This document shows, one piece after another, positions 47,507 to 57,835 of a stretch of 64,000 nucleotides of DNA. How positions within the stretch are numbered: position 1 is the first letter of the stretch; every line of letters begins with the position of its first letter. The translations under genes and the position numbers were made by a program. The notes beneath the pieces are model-generated. The model did not search any database. It worked only from the letters and a program-made list of their open reading frames with translations, and was not told where the DNA came from. The stretch is from the NCBI RefSeq assembly GCF_002135375.1, contig NZ_NEGH01000002.1, forward strand, positions 124,001-188,000, given 5' to 3'. The stretch comes from Acinetobacter sp. ANC 4558 (GTDB taxonomy: Bacteria > Pseudomonadota > Gammaproteobacteria > Pseudomonadales > Moraxellaceae).

Positions 47507-48769
47507 TTAAAACTTATAGGTATAACTTGTAATAATGCGGTTTTCGATAAAATCTGTACCTGATGTATTTGCAACACCATATTTAGTCGTAGTACGAATA
47601 TGTCTCCACTCAAAACCCAAGCCTTTAAATAAACCTTCTGGCACTAAATAGTTAAAAATGAAGTTCGTTTCAGTTTCTGTATTGTCATTGAAGTTTGGAC
47701 GCGAAATTTTAGAACCATGTAAGTAACGCGCAGTTGCACGAAGTCCAGGTAAGCCTACATCTCTAAAATCATAAGAATATAAAGCATGCCATGTTAATTC
47801 ATTCGGTTTAATAAAACCAAGCGTTGACCATGTTTGTAAAAATGGTTGTGGTGCATACCCTGCAAATGTCGGGAATGTACTATCTCCACTATTTTTTTGC
47901 ACCCCAGTGGTTAATGTGTGTGGACCATTAAGAAAGGTCACTTGCCCACCTAAGCTATCACTATCAATTTTGCCGTAATACGCATCACCTGATTCAGAGT
48001 TATTAAAATAACGCACATCAAATTTCAGCTTAGTGGCACCAATATTTGCTGTATATGCTAAGTTTAAATAGTGCTGTTGATAAATATCTTCTAATTGGCC
48101 ATACCAATAAGAACCACTCAAATCAGGCTTAAAATTGTAGTCAAATCCAATATAATTTAAGCCATTACTCTCGTAACGTGGAACATTTGGTCCAACAAAT
48201 AAACTTAACTTCTCATAGCTATCATCGTTACGCGCATTAATTCGCATGATACGACCCGCAGAAACTTTTAAATCTTTCACTGCTTTTGTTTCAAATGCGA
48301 TCCCTTCATATGTCGTGACTAACTGGCGAGAATCATCAATAAATGCAACTGGAGTTCGTGGTAATAACTCACCCAAACGTAATTCAGATTCTTTATATTT
48401 TAATTTTAATGTCGCACCAACTTTTGTATAATCACGATCTTGTTTACCTTTCGCCGTATTAAATGGCAATACGGTATCGGGACGTTCATCATTATGGTTA
48501 GATAACCTTAATGCGTATTGCACGCCTGCATCTAATCCAACTTGAATAGGCGTATCGGTATAGCCTGATTTAAAACGCACCGTCACTCCCTGTGACCAAC
48601 TTCCAATATTTGGATTTGGTGAGTCTTGAAAATCACGCTCCATATAGAAATTTCGTAAATACAGACTCGTATCACTATTATCCATAAAGCCCGCAGTTGC
48701 AAAATTCGTCCCGCATAAACTGACAAAAAAACATATTGAATATTTTTTAATCGAATTACTTTTCATCAT
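47507..48769 (-). CDS. OprD family outer membrane porin
   Basis: The protein has about 420 residues. A signal peptide (MMKSNSIKKYSICFFVSLCG..ATA) is followed by FMDNSDTSLYLRNFYMERDF, the OprD-family opening. A series of amphipathic strands follows, ending in YTYKF with a terminal aromatic. OprD-type porins pass carboxylates and basic amino acids. As the first gene of the operon it presumably lets the substrate of the Liv-type importer into the periplasm. GGGAATA lies upstream of two consecutive ATGs at 48769 and 48766. Confidence 0.9.
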   Translation of the reverse strand: MMKSNSIKKYSICFFVSLCGTNFATAGFMDNSDTSLYLRNFYMERDFQDSPNPNIGSWSQGVTVRFKSGYTDTPIQVGLDAGVQYALRLSNHNDERPDTVLPFNTAKGKQDRDYTKVGATLKLKYKESELRLGELLPRTPVAFIDDSRQLVTTYEGIAFETKAVKDLKVSAGRIMRINARNDDSYEKLSLFVGPNVPRYESNGLNYIGFDYNFKPDLSGSYWYGQLEDIYQQHYLNLAYTANIGATKLKFDVRYFNNSESGDAYYGKIDSDSLGGQVTFLNGPHTLTTGVQKNSGDSTFPTFAGYAPQPFLQTWSTLGFIKPNELTWHALYSYDFRDVGLPGLRATARYLHGSKISRPNFNDNTETETNFIFNYLVPEGLFKGLGFEWRHIRTTTKYGVANTSGTDFIENRIITSYTYKF

Positions 48770-48863
48770 TATTCCCATAGAATGTCCGTCTTCTAAAAAT
48801 TTATTTTCTATCTATATGAGCACCTAAACCTTGGCGCTTAATCTAAACCTAGATAGTGTCCCT

Positions 48864-48886
48864 TGTGATTGAATACCTTAATCACA
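48864..48886. promoter_or_regulatory. Candidate operator upstream of the porin operon
   Basis: TGTGATT (48864-48870) and AATCACA (48880-48886) form perfect 7-base arms spaced by 9 bases, about 95 bases upstream of the porin start. The regulator is unknown. The LysR gene 8 kb away and the global Crp-like protein Vfr are possible candidates. Confidence 0.35.
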
Positions 48887-49488
48887 TGTCTTGAAATGGG
48901 CTTTATCTTAATATTTCAAAATTCCATTTATTTTTCACCTTCATTTTAAGTATATTTATATACTTTTTAAAAAATAAATAAATATCACGTAAAAGGTCGA
49001 TAATTATTAACCAATAAAAAAATGTAATGCAATAAATTATTAATGTTTTTTATCATAGTGAGAATAATAGATATTATTTATAATGTATTATTTAATAAAT
49101 TAATTAAACTTTTATAAAAATCTTGACTATAATTGAACTAAAGAACATACAAATATATTGCATATTTAAGGTGAAAATAAGTCGGGATTAAAGGAATAAA
49201 ATATACTTATCATGCTAATTTCATACTTTATGCGGATTATATTTAAATATAAAAATATTATTTTAACTCATTCAAATTAGTTAAGATAAAACATCTTTTT
49301 TAAATAAAACGATTGATTATGAAATGCAATTAAATATTTAATTTTCTCACTATTTGATAATTTATATAACAAAAATTAAAAAATTTTTGAGTAAAATTTG
49401 CATTTTTTACAACATTAACTAAGTGACTAAAAACTTAAATTTTCTATTAAATGATGCTTATTTTACGTATTATTAAATTCAATTAAAG
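48887..49488. other. Long AT-rich gene-poor region
   Basis: It runs upstream of the porin operon up to a decayed gene fragment. I see only AT-rich sequence without a supportable ORF or hairpin. Its length suggests loss of genes, which agrees with the pseudogene next to it. Confidence 0.35.
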
Positions 49489-49632
49489 CTAATAAGTATA
49501 TTTTTTCTCTTTTTCTTCAACATCTGGATTTAGGAACAAAAACATTCACTTTGAAACCTTGATTCAAAAATATGCTGCCCAACTTGCGCCAATCAATCCT
49601 GTTCCAACAATTGCAATTGTATTGATTGCTCC
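49489..49632 (-). pseudogene. Remnant of a 3-hydroxyacyl-CoA dehydrogenase N-terminus
   Basis: On the minus strand 49626-49567 encodes INTIAIVGTGLIGASWAAYF, the Rossmann NAD-binding motif of the 3-hydroxyacyl-CoA / carnitine dehydrogenase family, and then hits a TGA. One base out of frame it continues LNQGFKVNVF. After another shift it continues PDVEEKEKKY and ends at a stop near 49489. Two frameshifts, no start codon and loss of everything after about 45 residues show a dead fragment. It lies downstream of the bdhA-like gene and may once have belonged to that operon. Confidence 0.7.
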
Positions 49633-49794
49633 CTTTATTTAAATGTCATCCTATCAATAGGATATAAATAAGTTTTATATCCTCCTAAATTTAAAACCAA
49701 GTATTGCTCATCAGCGATGACTGATAAAAGTATGCGGAGAATAAAATAGAATTTACTCTCCCAAGTGATCACTGCCAATTTTTTATAACTCGGT

Positions 49795-50580
49795 CTATTG
49801 TGCTGTATAGCCACCATCGATAACCACAGCTTGACCTGTTACCCCACCCGCCTTTTCACTTGCTAAGAAAATAGCGTAATCGGAAATTTCTTCTACGCTG
49901 AGTAAACGTTTTTGAGGAACCATAGCTAAGATTACATCTTCTAAAGCACTTTTTTCACTCACATTTCTTGTTTTTGCTAGATCCGTAATCTGTCCACGAA
50001 CTAAGGGAGTATCTACATATCCAGGACATAAAGCATTCACGGTGATGCCATCTAAAGCACATTCAAGTGCTGCTACTTTAGTTAAACCAATCACCCCATG
50101 TTTTGCACTGTTATACCCCGCTTTACCTGCAAAACCAATTAAACCATTAATAGAAGCAATATTAATAATACGTCCAAACTTTTGTGCTTTCATGATTGGT
50201 AAGACATGCTTTATACCCACAAAAGCCCCAACCAACATGACATCTAATAATTTTTTATAAATTTCTGTTGGAAAATCTTCAATTTTGGCAACATGTTGAA
50301 ATCCAGCATTATTAATTAAAATATCTAAACGCCCATAGGTTTGTTGTGCAAGCTCAATTGCTGTTTTAAATGCCTGTTCATTGGTGACATCGCACGGAGC
50401 TGCCAATGCCTCAAATCCCTCCTTTTGAAGCAAACTTACCGTTTCAATGCATCGTTCACCATTCACATCTGAAATGATGACTTTTGCACCTTCTTGTGCA
50501 AATTTTTTTGCCATTTCCAGTCCAATTCCACTGGCAGAGCCTGTAATAAATGCAACTTTATTTTTCAGCATTAAACTCAT
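49795..50580 (-). CDS. bdhA: 3-hydroxybutyrate dehydrogenase (SDR family)
   Basis: The 261-residue short-chain dehydrogenase has TGSASGIG (cofactor binding), NNAGFQHVAKIEDFP, and the catalytic YNSAK, and ends GGYTAQ. The FQHV..IEDFPTE and ICPGYV.TPLV-like segments mark the D-3-hydroxybutyrate dehydrogenase group. It oxidises 3-hydroxybutyrate to acetoacetate. GGAGTAGAAA precedes the ATG. It is the second gene of an operon, 33 bases behind a GntP-type permease that would import the substrate. Confidence 0.9.
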   Translation of the reverse strand: MSLMLKNKVAFITGSASGIGLEMAKKFAQEGAKVIISDVNGERCIETVSLLQKEGFEALAAPCDVTNEQAFKTAIELAQQTYGRLDILINNAGFQHVAKIEDFPTEIYKKLLDVMLVGAFVGIKHVLPIMKAQKFGRIINIASINGLIGFAGKAGYNSAKHGVIGLTKVAALECALDGITVNALCPGYVDTPLVRGQITDLAKTRNVSEKSALEDVILAMVPQKRLLSVEEISDYAIFLASEKAGGVTGQAVVIDGGYTAQ

Positions 50581-50613
50581 TTTCTACTCCAAGTTTTATT
50601 AAAAATACGGTAA

Positions 50614-52038
50614 TTAAACAATGCCAAACCAAGTAAAAACAACAATTGCAACAAATACAGCTACTGTTTTAATAATGGTAATCGCAAAAATATCTTTATA
50701 AGATTGCTTATGTGTTAATCCTGCAACTGCAAGTAAAGTGATCACTGCACCATTATGCGGTAATGTATCCATTCCTCCTGATGCCATAGCAACAATACGA
50801 TGCATCACTTCTGCAGGAATACCCATTGCTGTAATTGCCGTATTGTATTGATCCGCCATCGTACTTAAAGCAATACTCATTCCACCTGAAGCTGATCCAG
50901 TTACACCAGCCAAAACAGTGGTTGTCACCGCACCATTCACTAAAGGATCCGTAAATGTATTGCCAAGTGCATGACTAATTATCGTAAATCCTGGCAATGC
51001 AGCAATAATGGCACCAAATCCATATTCAGAAGCCGTATTCATCACTGCAAGTAATGATCCACTAATACTTGCATTAATACCTTCTTTAAACTTCAAACTA
51101 ACACGTTGAAAATCATATAAAATTGAAGAAAAAATCCCCACAATCAAAGCCAGACCTACAGCCCAAATGGCTGAAACTTTTGAAACATCAAGCGTATAAT
51201 TGGATAAACCAAGCGCACTAAAGTCAAATCCGTTTGGATACCAGTCTTGAATATTTATAGAAAAGAATTTATTCATCACAGCGACAAGAATTAACGGTAC
51301 AAAAGCTAAAATCTGACGTATGACTGAATGATTAGATTTTGATGTTTCACTTGCTTCAAGTTGCTGTAATTCTGCTGAACTAAGTTCTACACCTGATGCA
51401 AACCCATTCCCATTTTTTGCTGCAATACGACGACGCCATTCCAAATAGCTTAACCCAACAACTAAAACAAAAATGGCGCCTATCGTGCCTAAAAATGGAG
51501 CTGCATAAATATTTGTGCCAAAAAAAGTGGTCGGGATAACATTTTGTATTTGTGGTGTTCCTGGTAATGCATCCATTGTGAAGGAAAATGCACCCAATGC
51601 AATCGTTCCAGGAATTAATCTCTTTGGAATATTTGCTTGCTTAAAAAGTTGATTTGCAAATGGAAATACTGCAAAAACAACAACAAACAAACTCACACCA
51701 CTATACGTTAAAATACCACACAAAAGCACAACGGTTAACATTGCATTTTTAGAGCCAATCAGCTTCACTAGAGTTTTTGCAATTGACTCAGCAATTCCCG
51801 CCATTTCAACCACTTTACCAAAAATTGCCCCCAATAAAAAAACCAAAAAATAATCTTTGATAAAGGCAACCATTTTAGGCATAAAAACACCTGAATAAAA
51901 TGGTAATACATTGACTGGATCAATTAAAAGTACAGCCAATAAGGCGCAGACTGGTGCCATTAAAATAACGGAAAAGCCTCTATAGGCTGTATACATCAGT
52001 AATCCCAAAGAAAATAAGATTACACCTAATTCCCACAT
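50614..52038 (-). CDS. GntP family permease, probably for 3-hydroxybutyrate
   Basis: The 474-residue protein has about twelve membrane segments. The YSGVSLFVVVFAVFPFANQL, GTPQIQNVIPTTFFGT and ASGGMDTLPHNGAVITLL segments match the GntP group linked to D-3-hydroxybutyrate dehydrogenases. It probably takes up 3-hydroxybutyrate with protons. GGAGTC precedes the ATG. It is the first gene of the two-gene operon with bdhA, and a 700-base gene-free region lies upstream of it. Confidence 0.85.
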   Translation of the reverse strand: MWELGVILFSLGLLMYTAYRGFSVILMAPVCALLAVLLIDPVNVLPFYSGVFMPKMVAFIKDYFLVFLLGAIFGKVVEMAGIAESIAKTLVKLIGSKNAMLTVVLLCGILTYSGVSLFVVVFAVFPFANQLFKQANIPKRLIPGTIALGAFSFTMDALPGTPQIQNVIPTTFFGTNIYAAPFLGTIGAIFVLVVGLSYLEWRRRIAAKNGNGFASGVELSSAELQQLEASETSKSNHSVIRQILAFVPLILVAVMNKFFSINIQDWYPNGFDFSALGLSNYTLDVSKVSAIWAVGLALIVGIFSSILYDFQRVSLKFKEGINASISGSLLAVMNTASEYGFGAIIAALPGFTIISHALGNTFTDPLVNGAVTTTVLAGVTGSASGGMSIALSTMADQYNTAITAMGIPAEVMHRIVAMASGGMDTLPHNGAVITLLAVAGLTHKQSYKDIFAITIIKTVAVFVAIVVFTWFGIV

Positions 52039-52740
52039 ATTTTTGACTCCATTCTTTTTCCGATATATTTTGTTCTAATCGGTATTCATCTTTTTTTTGC
52101 ATTTTTAAAATATTGAATACAAAAATGCTCTATCTTAAATCGTTCATTTTTGATTAATTTAATCACATCACATTGGTTTAAATCACGTTAAGGTCAGCGG
52201 GATTGTTCACATGCTTTTTCGCGCACAGTGGCTATTTTTCCTTATTAAGAGCATCATTTAAGTCGATAACACTCAGTCATGCCCTCTCGGAATTTTCACT
52301 TAAAAACCTACAGGCATAATGATGAAATAAGACAAATCATTAATTTAATGATTGAACTATAAAGCATGTAATCTTATTCATTATTTGAAAATATTCATTG
52401 CTCAATAATTAAAATCAATTAATCCAATTAATGTGTGATCACAGATATCGGCTTAACTGAGAATTTACTTCATTATTTTCTCATCAATATTATTTGATAT
52501 TTGACATATTATTGATGTATGGAACTTATTGATCTATACCAACTTCAATTATTTTTAATAGCATAATCTTCTAAATAATCAATAGAAGATCAATTGTGAC
52601 TTTATTGAAATGATTAACGACATAAAAGCTCAATTTATGATTGGGTTTAATCATTAAAATTGACAAAAGCACATTGAGTAAAAATGGTTTATAAAAGAGA
52701 TCAGATCATTTTTTATTGCTTAACTTTTTCCTATAAACAC
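52039..52740. other. Long intergenic region upstream of the gntP-bdhA operon
   Basis: It has no supportable ORF. It contains TGTGATCACA (a palindrome near 52434-52443) and repeated AATCAC/GTGATT-type words near 52160-52190, which may be regulator sites. No sigma54 or sigma70 promoter is clear by eye. Confidence 0.3.
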
Positions 52741-52779
52741 ATAAAATAAAAGCCAGTTTAAAACTGGCTTTTATTTTAT
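52741..52779. terminator. Terminator of ddc
   Basis: It is a perfect palindrome with 19-base arms around a single central A. The GC-rich core GCCAG/CTGGC and long A and T flanks make it suitable for either strand. It starts 20 bases after the ddc stop. Confidence 0.85.
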
Positions 52780-52798
52780 TAAATTTTGCTAATATCCA

Positions 52799-54331
52799 TT
52801 AATCAATTGCAGGGGTATACGTTCCATCTTTAATTGATCCTTTAATTCGATCCGCTTCAACCAATACAAGTGTCAGTAAATTTTTTACATTCTCAAGGGT
52901 TGCAACTGGGCTTAAAGTGGTCATTTTCAGAGATTGAACTTGTCCCACTTTCGTTACACCAATATTCGCCTCACCACGTGCAAATAATTCATCTGCAACA
53001 TTTTGGTTTAACGTATCCAACAATTCTGTCGGATAATCTTTTGGCACAACTCGAAATAATACGGAAGCAAACTGCGGATCAATCAGTAATTCTAAACCTT
53101 CCGTTGCTTGAATATAATCTGCAACATCACGAGTCAGTTTTACACCATGATCAATCATTGAACCATACAGTTCTTCACCTAATGCCTCTACGGTCATCCA
53201 TAATTTTAACGCATCAAAACGACGTGTTGTTTGTAATGACTTAGACACTAAGTTTGGAACACCATGCTCTTCATCATATGCAGAATTTAAGTACTCTGCT
53301 TCATAATGCATAAAACGATAATTCGCTTCATCTTTGAGTAAAAATGCACCGCATGAAATCGTTTGGAAATAATGTTTATGGAAATCTAGGGTTACTGAAT
53401 CTGACAGCTCAATGCCATCAAGCATAGAACGATAATCATTTGAAAGAATTAATGCTCCACCCCATGCCGCATCAATATGCATCCATGCGTCATATTTATG
53501 AGTGATTTCACGGATTTCTTTCAGTGGATCAATCGCACCTGCATCAGTTGTACCAGCCGTTGCAACAACGCACGCTACAATTTTACCATCTGCTTGAAGA
53601 TGTGCCATTGTTTTTTCAAGTGCATCAACATCCATTTGCGCATTGTCGTTCACTGGAACAGTCACTACAGATTGGAAGCCCATGCCCATCATTGCCATGT
53701 TCTTTTGCACAGAGAAATGTGCATTTTCAGAACAGATCACTTTGACATTACGCATCGCTTCAGCAGGAATACCATCACGTTGCACAGACCACGGATGACC
53801 GTTTTCATTTTGCCAATGTTTAGCAATACATGCATCACGTGCAAGCAATACACCCATTAAATTGGACTGTGTGCCACCTGAAGTAAATACACCTGCTTGA
53901 CCTGAACCATAACCTATTTTTTGGCGTAGCCAATCAATAAGTTGAACTTCCATTAATGAACCTGCAGGGCTTTGATCCCAAGAATCCATCGATTGATTCG
54001 TTGCATTAATCAAAACTTCTGCAATTTGACTGGTCACCATTGTTGGACAATGCAAATGTGCAAGAGAATGTGGATGATGTACTTTTAAACTTTTATTTAA
54101 AAAAAGTTCAACCATACGATCTAATGATTTTTGTACACCAATCCCATCTTTTGATGGGTTAAAAGCAATTGCATTACGAAGCTCTTTAATGCTACCGCCA
54201 GTATACATTTTGTCATTTTGCAACCATGCAGAAACGGCTTTCACCGCTTCACCCATTGCTAACTGATAGTCAGCAATGGATTGTGCATCATTGCAGAATA
54301 ACGCTTTACGATGTTCTGCAAAATCAACCAT
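52799..54331 (-). CDS. ddc: L-2,4-diaminobutyrate decarboxylase
   Basis: The 510-residue PLP decarboxylase of the group II family makes 1,3-diaminopropane from 2,4-diaminobutyrate. Motifs include [28 protein letters not shown], and the PLP lysine in [17 protein letters not shown]. The pairing with dat, 2 bases upstream, is the known Acinetobacter arrangement. 1,3-diaminopropane is the main polyamine of Acinetobacter and has been linked to surface motility in A. baumannii. Confidence 0.96.
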   Translation of the reverse strand: MVDFAEHRKALFCNDAQSIADYQLAMGEAVKAVSAWLQNDKMYTGGSIKELRNAIAFNPSKDGIGVQKSLDRMVELFLNKSLKVHHPHSLAHLHCPTMVTSQIAEVLINATNQSMDSWDQSPAGSLMEVQLIDWLRQKIGYGSGQAGVFTSGGTQSNLMGVLLARDACIAKHWQNENGHPWSVQRDGIPAEAMRNVKVICSENAHFSVQKNMAMMGMGFQSVVTVPVNDNAQMDVDALEKTMAHLQADGKIVACVVATAGTTDAGAIDPLKEIREITHKYDAWMHIDAAWGGALILSNDYRSMLDGIELSDSVTLDFHKHYFQTISCGAFLLKDEANYRFMHYEAEYLNSAYDEEHGVPNLVSKSLQTTRRFDALKLWMTVEALGEELYGSMIDHGVKLTRDVADYIQATEGLELLIDPQFASVLFRVVPKDYPTELLDTLNQNVADELFARGEANIGVTKVGQVQSLKMTTLSPVATLENVKNLLTLVLVEADRIKGSIKDGTYTPAID

Positions 54332-54333
54332 GA

Positions 54334-55707
54334 TTACGCGCCTCGAACTGCAACAAGAGCTTCAGCTAAAGCCTTTTTAAAACGAGTAATCACTTCGATG
54401 CACTCGTCTTGTGTGATGATGAGCGGGCAAAGTAAACGAATAACGGTACCATTACGACCACCTTTTTCTAACAATAACTTGTTATCAAAGCATGCCGCTT
54501 GAATTGCTGCTGCCAATTGAGAATCTGCAGGATATGCACCTAAATGATCCTTCTCTTGACGTTCATCAACAATTTCAACACCAATCATTAACCCACGACC
54601 ACGAACATTACCGATACATGGGAACTCAGTTGCTAATTTTTTAAATTCAGCTTGTAAAAAATCACCACGTTCTTGTGCATTTTGAGCAAGATTTTGTTCT
54701 TTGATTGTATTCAAAGTCGCAAGACCTGTACCCATTGCCAGTTGGTTACCACGGAAAGTACCGGTATGACCAGCAGGTTGCCAAGCATCAAACTTACGTT
54801 TAATTCCAAGAACCGCAAGTGGTAAACTTCCACCAACAGCCTTAGACATAACAATAACATCAGGCTCAATCCCTGCATGTTCAAATGCAAACATTTTTCC
54901 TGAGCGAGCAAATCCAGCTTGAACTTCATCGAGAATTAAAACAATATTATTCTTTTCAGTTACTTCACGGATTTTCTTCAACCATTTGGTTGGTGCCGTC
55001 ACAACACCACCTTCACCTTGAATTGCTTCAAGAATAACGGCAGCTGGCTTTGTTACACCACTTTCAACATCTTCAATAAAGTTTTCAAAGAAGTAAGTTA
55101 AAGCATCAACACCAGCATCTCCGCCTAAACCAAGCGGGCAGCGATATTCATGTGGATATGGCATAAATTGAACGCCTGGCATTAAGCCATTTACAGCGTT
55201 TTTAGCAGACAAGTTACCTGTCATTGCTAATGAACCATGTGTCATACCATGATAGCCACCTGAGAAGCTAATCACAGAACTACGGCCTGTATAAGTTTTT
55301 GCAAGTTTAATTGCAGCCTCTGTTGCATCAGCTCCAGAAGGACCACAGAACTGTAAGCAATACTCTTCACTTCCACCTGGAAGATGAGAAAGCAATGCTT
55401 CAGTGAATGCATCTTTTAAAGGCGTTGTTAAATCCAATGTATGTAAAGGAAGACCACTTGCAATAGTGTCTTGAATACTTTGGATCACCGCAGGATGGTT
55501 ATGGCCTAATGCCAATGTTCCTGCCCCAGCTAAACAATCGAGGTACGTTGTACCTTCAACATCGGTAACCCAACAACCAAGTGCCTTTGCTATCGCTAAC
55601 GGTAATTTACGTGGATAACTACGAACATTCGATTCCATCTGACTTTGGCGAGTCAAGTAGTATTCGTTTGAGGAATTGGTGGCAGGATTTACAGAAGTAA
55701 CGCTCAT
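54334..55707 (-). CDS. dat: Diaminobutyrate-2-oxoglutarate aminotransferase
   Basis: The 457-residue class III aminotransferase makes 2,4-diaminobutyrate from aspartate semialdehyde and glutamate. Motifs are [16 protein letters not shown] near the N-terminus, [39 protein letters not shown], and the PLP lysine in [14 protein letters not shown]. It forms an operon with ddc and the product passes directly to that decarboxylase. Confidence 0.96.
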   Translation of the reverse strand: MSVTSVNPATNSSNEYYLTRQSQMESNVRSYPRKLPLAIAKALGCWVTDVEGTTYLDCLAGAGTLALGHNHPAVIQSIQDTIASGLPLHTLDLTTPLKDAFTEALLSHLPGGSEEYCLQFCGPSGADATEAAIKLAKTYTGRSSVISFSGGYHGMTHGSLAMTGNLSAKNAVNGLMPGVQFMPYPHEYRCPLGLGGDAGVDALTYFFENFIEDVESGVTKPAAVILEAIQGEGGVVTAPTKWLKKIREVTEKNNIVLILDEVQAGFARSGKMFAFEHAGIEPDVIVMSKAVGGSLPLAVLGIKRKFDAWQPAGHTGTFRGNQLAMGTGLATLNTIKEQNLAQNAQERGDFLQAEFKKLATEFPCIGNVRGRGLMIGVEIVDERQEKDHLGAYPADSQLAAAIQAACFDNKLLLEKGGRNGTVIRLLCPLIITQDECIEVITRFKKALAEALVAVRGA

Positions 55708-56141
55708 ATCGAATTACCATCTCTGATATGGGTTGAAAGAAATAAGTCGGGTGACTTGCGGTCCTTTGACTCGGTGCTTTATAAAAGAATCTAGTTAGAT
55801 CGTCTTGATGTATTCAATAACTAGGAACGCGATGATACCTAATTTTAATTAAAAATAAATAGTTTTAATCATTAAAATGTTTAATTTCGATTGAAAATAT
55901 ACATCAAGTTAATCCTAAGATTGGATTATCATATTAAGATATGACAAGAATAAGAAAAAAGGATTTTTGAGGATTTTTTTACTCTTGTCGCTTTATCATT
56001 TTTAACCTTATAAATGCATGCTTTTCTAAATTATTTGGATTCAAATTTACATTCATGCCACAATTTCTGCTTAAATGTATCACAAAAGAAATTTATGCTA
56101 TTTATATCGTTCATTATATGCAAAATCTAGGGCTCTGCACT
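55708..56141. other. Divergent region between dat and the SIMPL gene
   Basis: It is AT-rich and without a supportable gene. It must hold promoters in both directions. A TATAAA-like box near 55781 on the minus strand could serve dat but lacks a good -35 element. Confidence 0.3.
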
Positions 56142-56840
56142 ATGCGTTATTTTTCAGCTTTACCCATTTTACTTACGGCAGTAATCAGTTCAACTTCTTT
56201 TGCTCATGATGCAGACAATTTGAATTATAATATTGTCAATATTCAAGCCGAAGCAACGCGTAATATTTCAAATGATGAAATGAATGCAGTTATGTATATT
56301 GAGCAATCAAATCGACAGCCCAATGTACTTGCGAATCAAATCAATCAATTAATGAATAAAGCATTAACATCTGCAAAAAAATACCCAAATGTAAAAGTCA
56401 GTACTGGCTCTCAAAACTCGTATCCTATTTATGACAACGACAATCGCAAACTTAAAGAATGGCGTAGTCGTGCAGAAATACGTCTTGTAAGTACCGATTT
56501 TCAAGCGACAAGTCAGCTCATTAGTGAATTACAGCAAGATTTCCAAACACAATCCATTAATTTTACTGTTTCAGACAATCAACGTAAAAAAATTGAAAGT
56601 GAACTCTTAATTGAAGCTTCTAAAAATTTCCAACAACGCGCACAATCTCTCAGTCAAGCATGGAATAAAACTGGTTATAATTTAGTGAGTCTTAATTTAA
56701 ATACCAATAATCAATATCCAGCACCAATTATGATGCGTGCAGCCAGCGCTAAATTTTCATCAGACTCAATTGCACAAGAAGTTGCTGGAGGTGAATCTAC
56801 AGTAACCGTCAATGCCAATGGTACAATTCAGTTTAAATAA
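56142..56840 (+). CDS. Secreted SIMPL (DUF541) domain protein
   Basis: This 232-residue protein has a signal peptide (MRYFSALPILLTAVISSTSFA) followed by a SIMPL domain. NIVNIQAEATRNISNDEMNAVMYIEQ opens it, LISELQQDFQTQ and AQSLSQAWNKTGYNLVSLNL follow, and VTVNANGTIQFK closes it. SIMPL proteins are exported to the periplasm or outer membrane and have been tied to oxidative stress and membrane integrity, without a defined reaction. The ATG at 56142 is chosen because it directly begins the signal peptide. Upstream in-frame starts would bury it. Confidence 0.88.
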   Translation: MRYFSALPILLTAVISSTSFAHDADNLNYNIVNIQAEATRNISNDEMNAVMYIEQSNRQPNVLANQINQLMNKALTSAKKYPNVKVSTGSQNSYPIYDNDNRKLKEWRSRAEIRLVSTDFQATSQLISELQQDFQTQSINFTVSDNQRKKIESELLIEASKNFQQRAQSLSQAWNKTGYNLVSLNLNTNNQYPAPIMMRAASAKFSSDSIAQEVAGGESTVTVNANGTIQFK

Positions 56841-56911
56841 ATTTTAATTTATTTTTACTAAAATAAGATTCTGTTGCTATCAGATTTATATGAAAATTTG
56901 ATTTCAATTTA

Positions 56912-56941
56912 AAAAAAGACAACAAATATGTTGTCTTTTTT
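56912..56941 (+). terminator. Terminator of the SIMPL gene
   Basis: Thirteen-base arms (56912-56924 and 56929-56941) form a perfect stem with loop AATA, ending in six T. It is usable in both directions. Confidence 0.85.
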
Positions 56942-56999
56942 AAGTTTCAGCTAAGTATACTCAGCTAATTTATTGTTCTCACACCATTTTATTCTTTCT

Positions 57000-57596
57000 A
57001 TGACACTGTCTGATATTAACCAAAATTTTTTCTTAGCAATTAACTCGACCAATGAGCAATTTCCTTTCCTTACTCAATTTGGAATCTTTATCGCAAAAGA
57101 TCTTTTATATATTTTTGTCCTTATTTTTGCCTTATTTTGGTTATGGGGAAATGACATTATTAAGAAATATATTGTTAAAGCTTTTATTTTTACGTTAATT
57201 GGTGGTTGTATTAGTCAACTGATTTCAGTTTTATTCTATTTCCCTCGTCCGTTTGTACTGAATCTTGGACATGATTTGATTGAACATGCAGCAAATGGTG
57301 CTTTTCCAAGTAATCACATGTTTATTTTTAGCAGTATCGCTTTTTCCTATCTTTTATCTCCTTTCAAAAAGCTCGGAATATTACTTTTTGTGATTGCTTG
57401 GCTAGTGGGCTGGTCAAGAGTATTTGTTGGTGTCCATTTTCCTGTTGATATTTTAGGTGGATTTATTTTAGCGTTCTTTGTTAACTATTTTGGTTTAGGA
57501 TTATGGAATCAATACCATCATGTGCTTGTGAATTTAATTATGAAAATTTACCATACTTTATTTAAACCTCTACTTCAAAGAGGAATTGTAAGATAA
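57000..57596 (+). CDS. PAP2-type phosphatase, probable undecaprenyl-diphosphatase
   Basis: The 198-residue membrane protein has about five to six segments and the three PAP2 motifs: FYFPRPF, AFPSNHMF and SRVFVGVHFPVDILGG, with the catalytic histidines of PSNH and VHFPVD. BcrC/YbjG-type members dephosphorylate undecaprenyl diphosphate for cell-wall lipid recycling, and others act on phosphatidic acid or phosphatidylglycerophosphate. The ATG at 57000 is preferred over a TTG 27 bases upstream, although no ribosome binding site is obvious. Confidence 0.82.
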   Translation: MTLSDINQNFFLAINSTNEQFPFLTQFGIFIAKDLLYIFVLIFALFWLWGNDIIKKYIVKAFIFTLIGGCISQLISVLFYFPRPFVLNLGHDLIEHAANGAFPSNHMFIFSSIAFSYLLSPFKKLGILLFVIAWLVGWSRVFVGVHFPVDILGGFILAFFVNYFGLGLWNQYHHVLVNLIMKIYHTLFKPLLQRGIVR

Positions 57597-57835
57597 ACAT
57601 TCTCTGGTTATCAGCCCCAAAATTGATTTTATAGAATTAGATTGAGTTCGATTTTTTTGAGCTCAATTTTCAAATGATATATTAATCAATTAAATACTTT
57701 CCGTTGCGCTACACCAAACAACTTAGAATTTACTTTCTAACACATAAAATTCTATTTTTAATTTTCAACCTATTGATATAACAAATATTAACTGCAATAA
57801 ATTACAAACAATAAGTTTTAGGATTTTAATGCAAA

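Noticed and set aside
49635..49817. 60-residue minus-strand reading frame near the bdhA stop
   Set aside because: It overlaps the end of bdhA, has no ribosome binding site and no family resemblance. The region is better explained as spacer next to a pseudogene.
52434..52443. TGTGATCACA as a Crp/Vfr site for gntP-bdhA
   Set aside because: It lies about 400 bases upstream of the operon and is too short to claim. It is noted only as part of the intergenic description.
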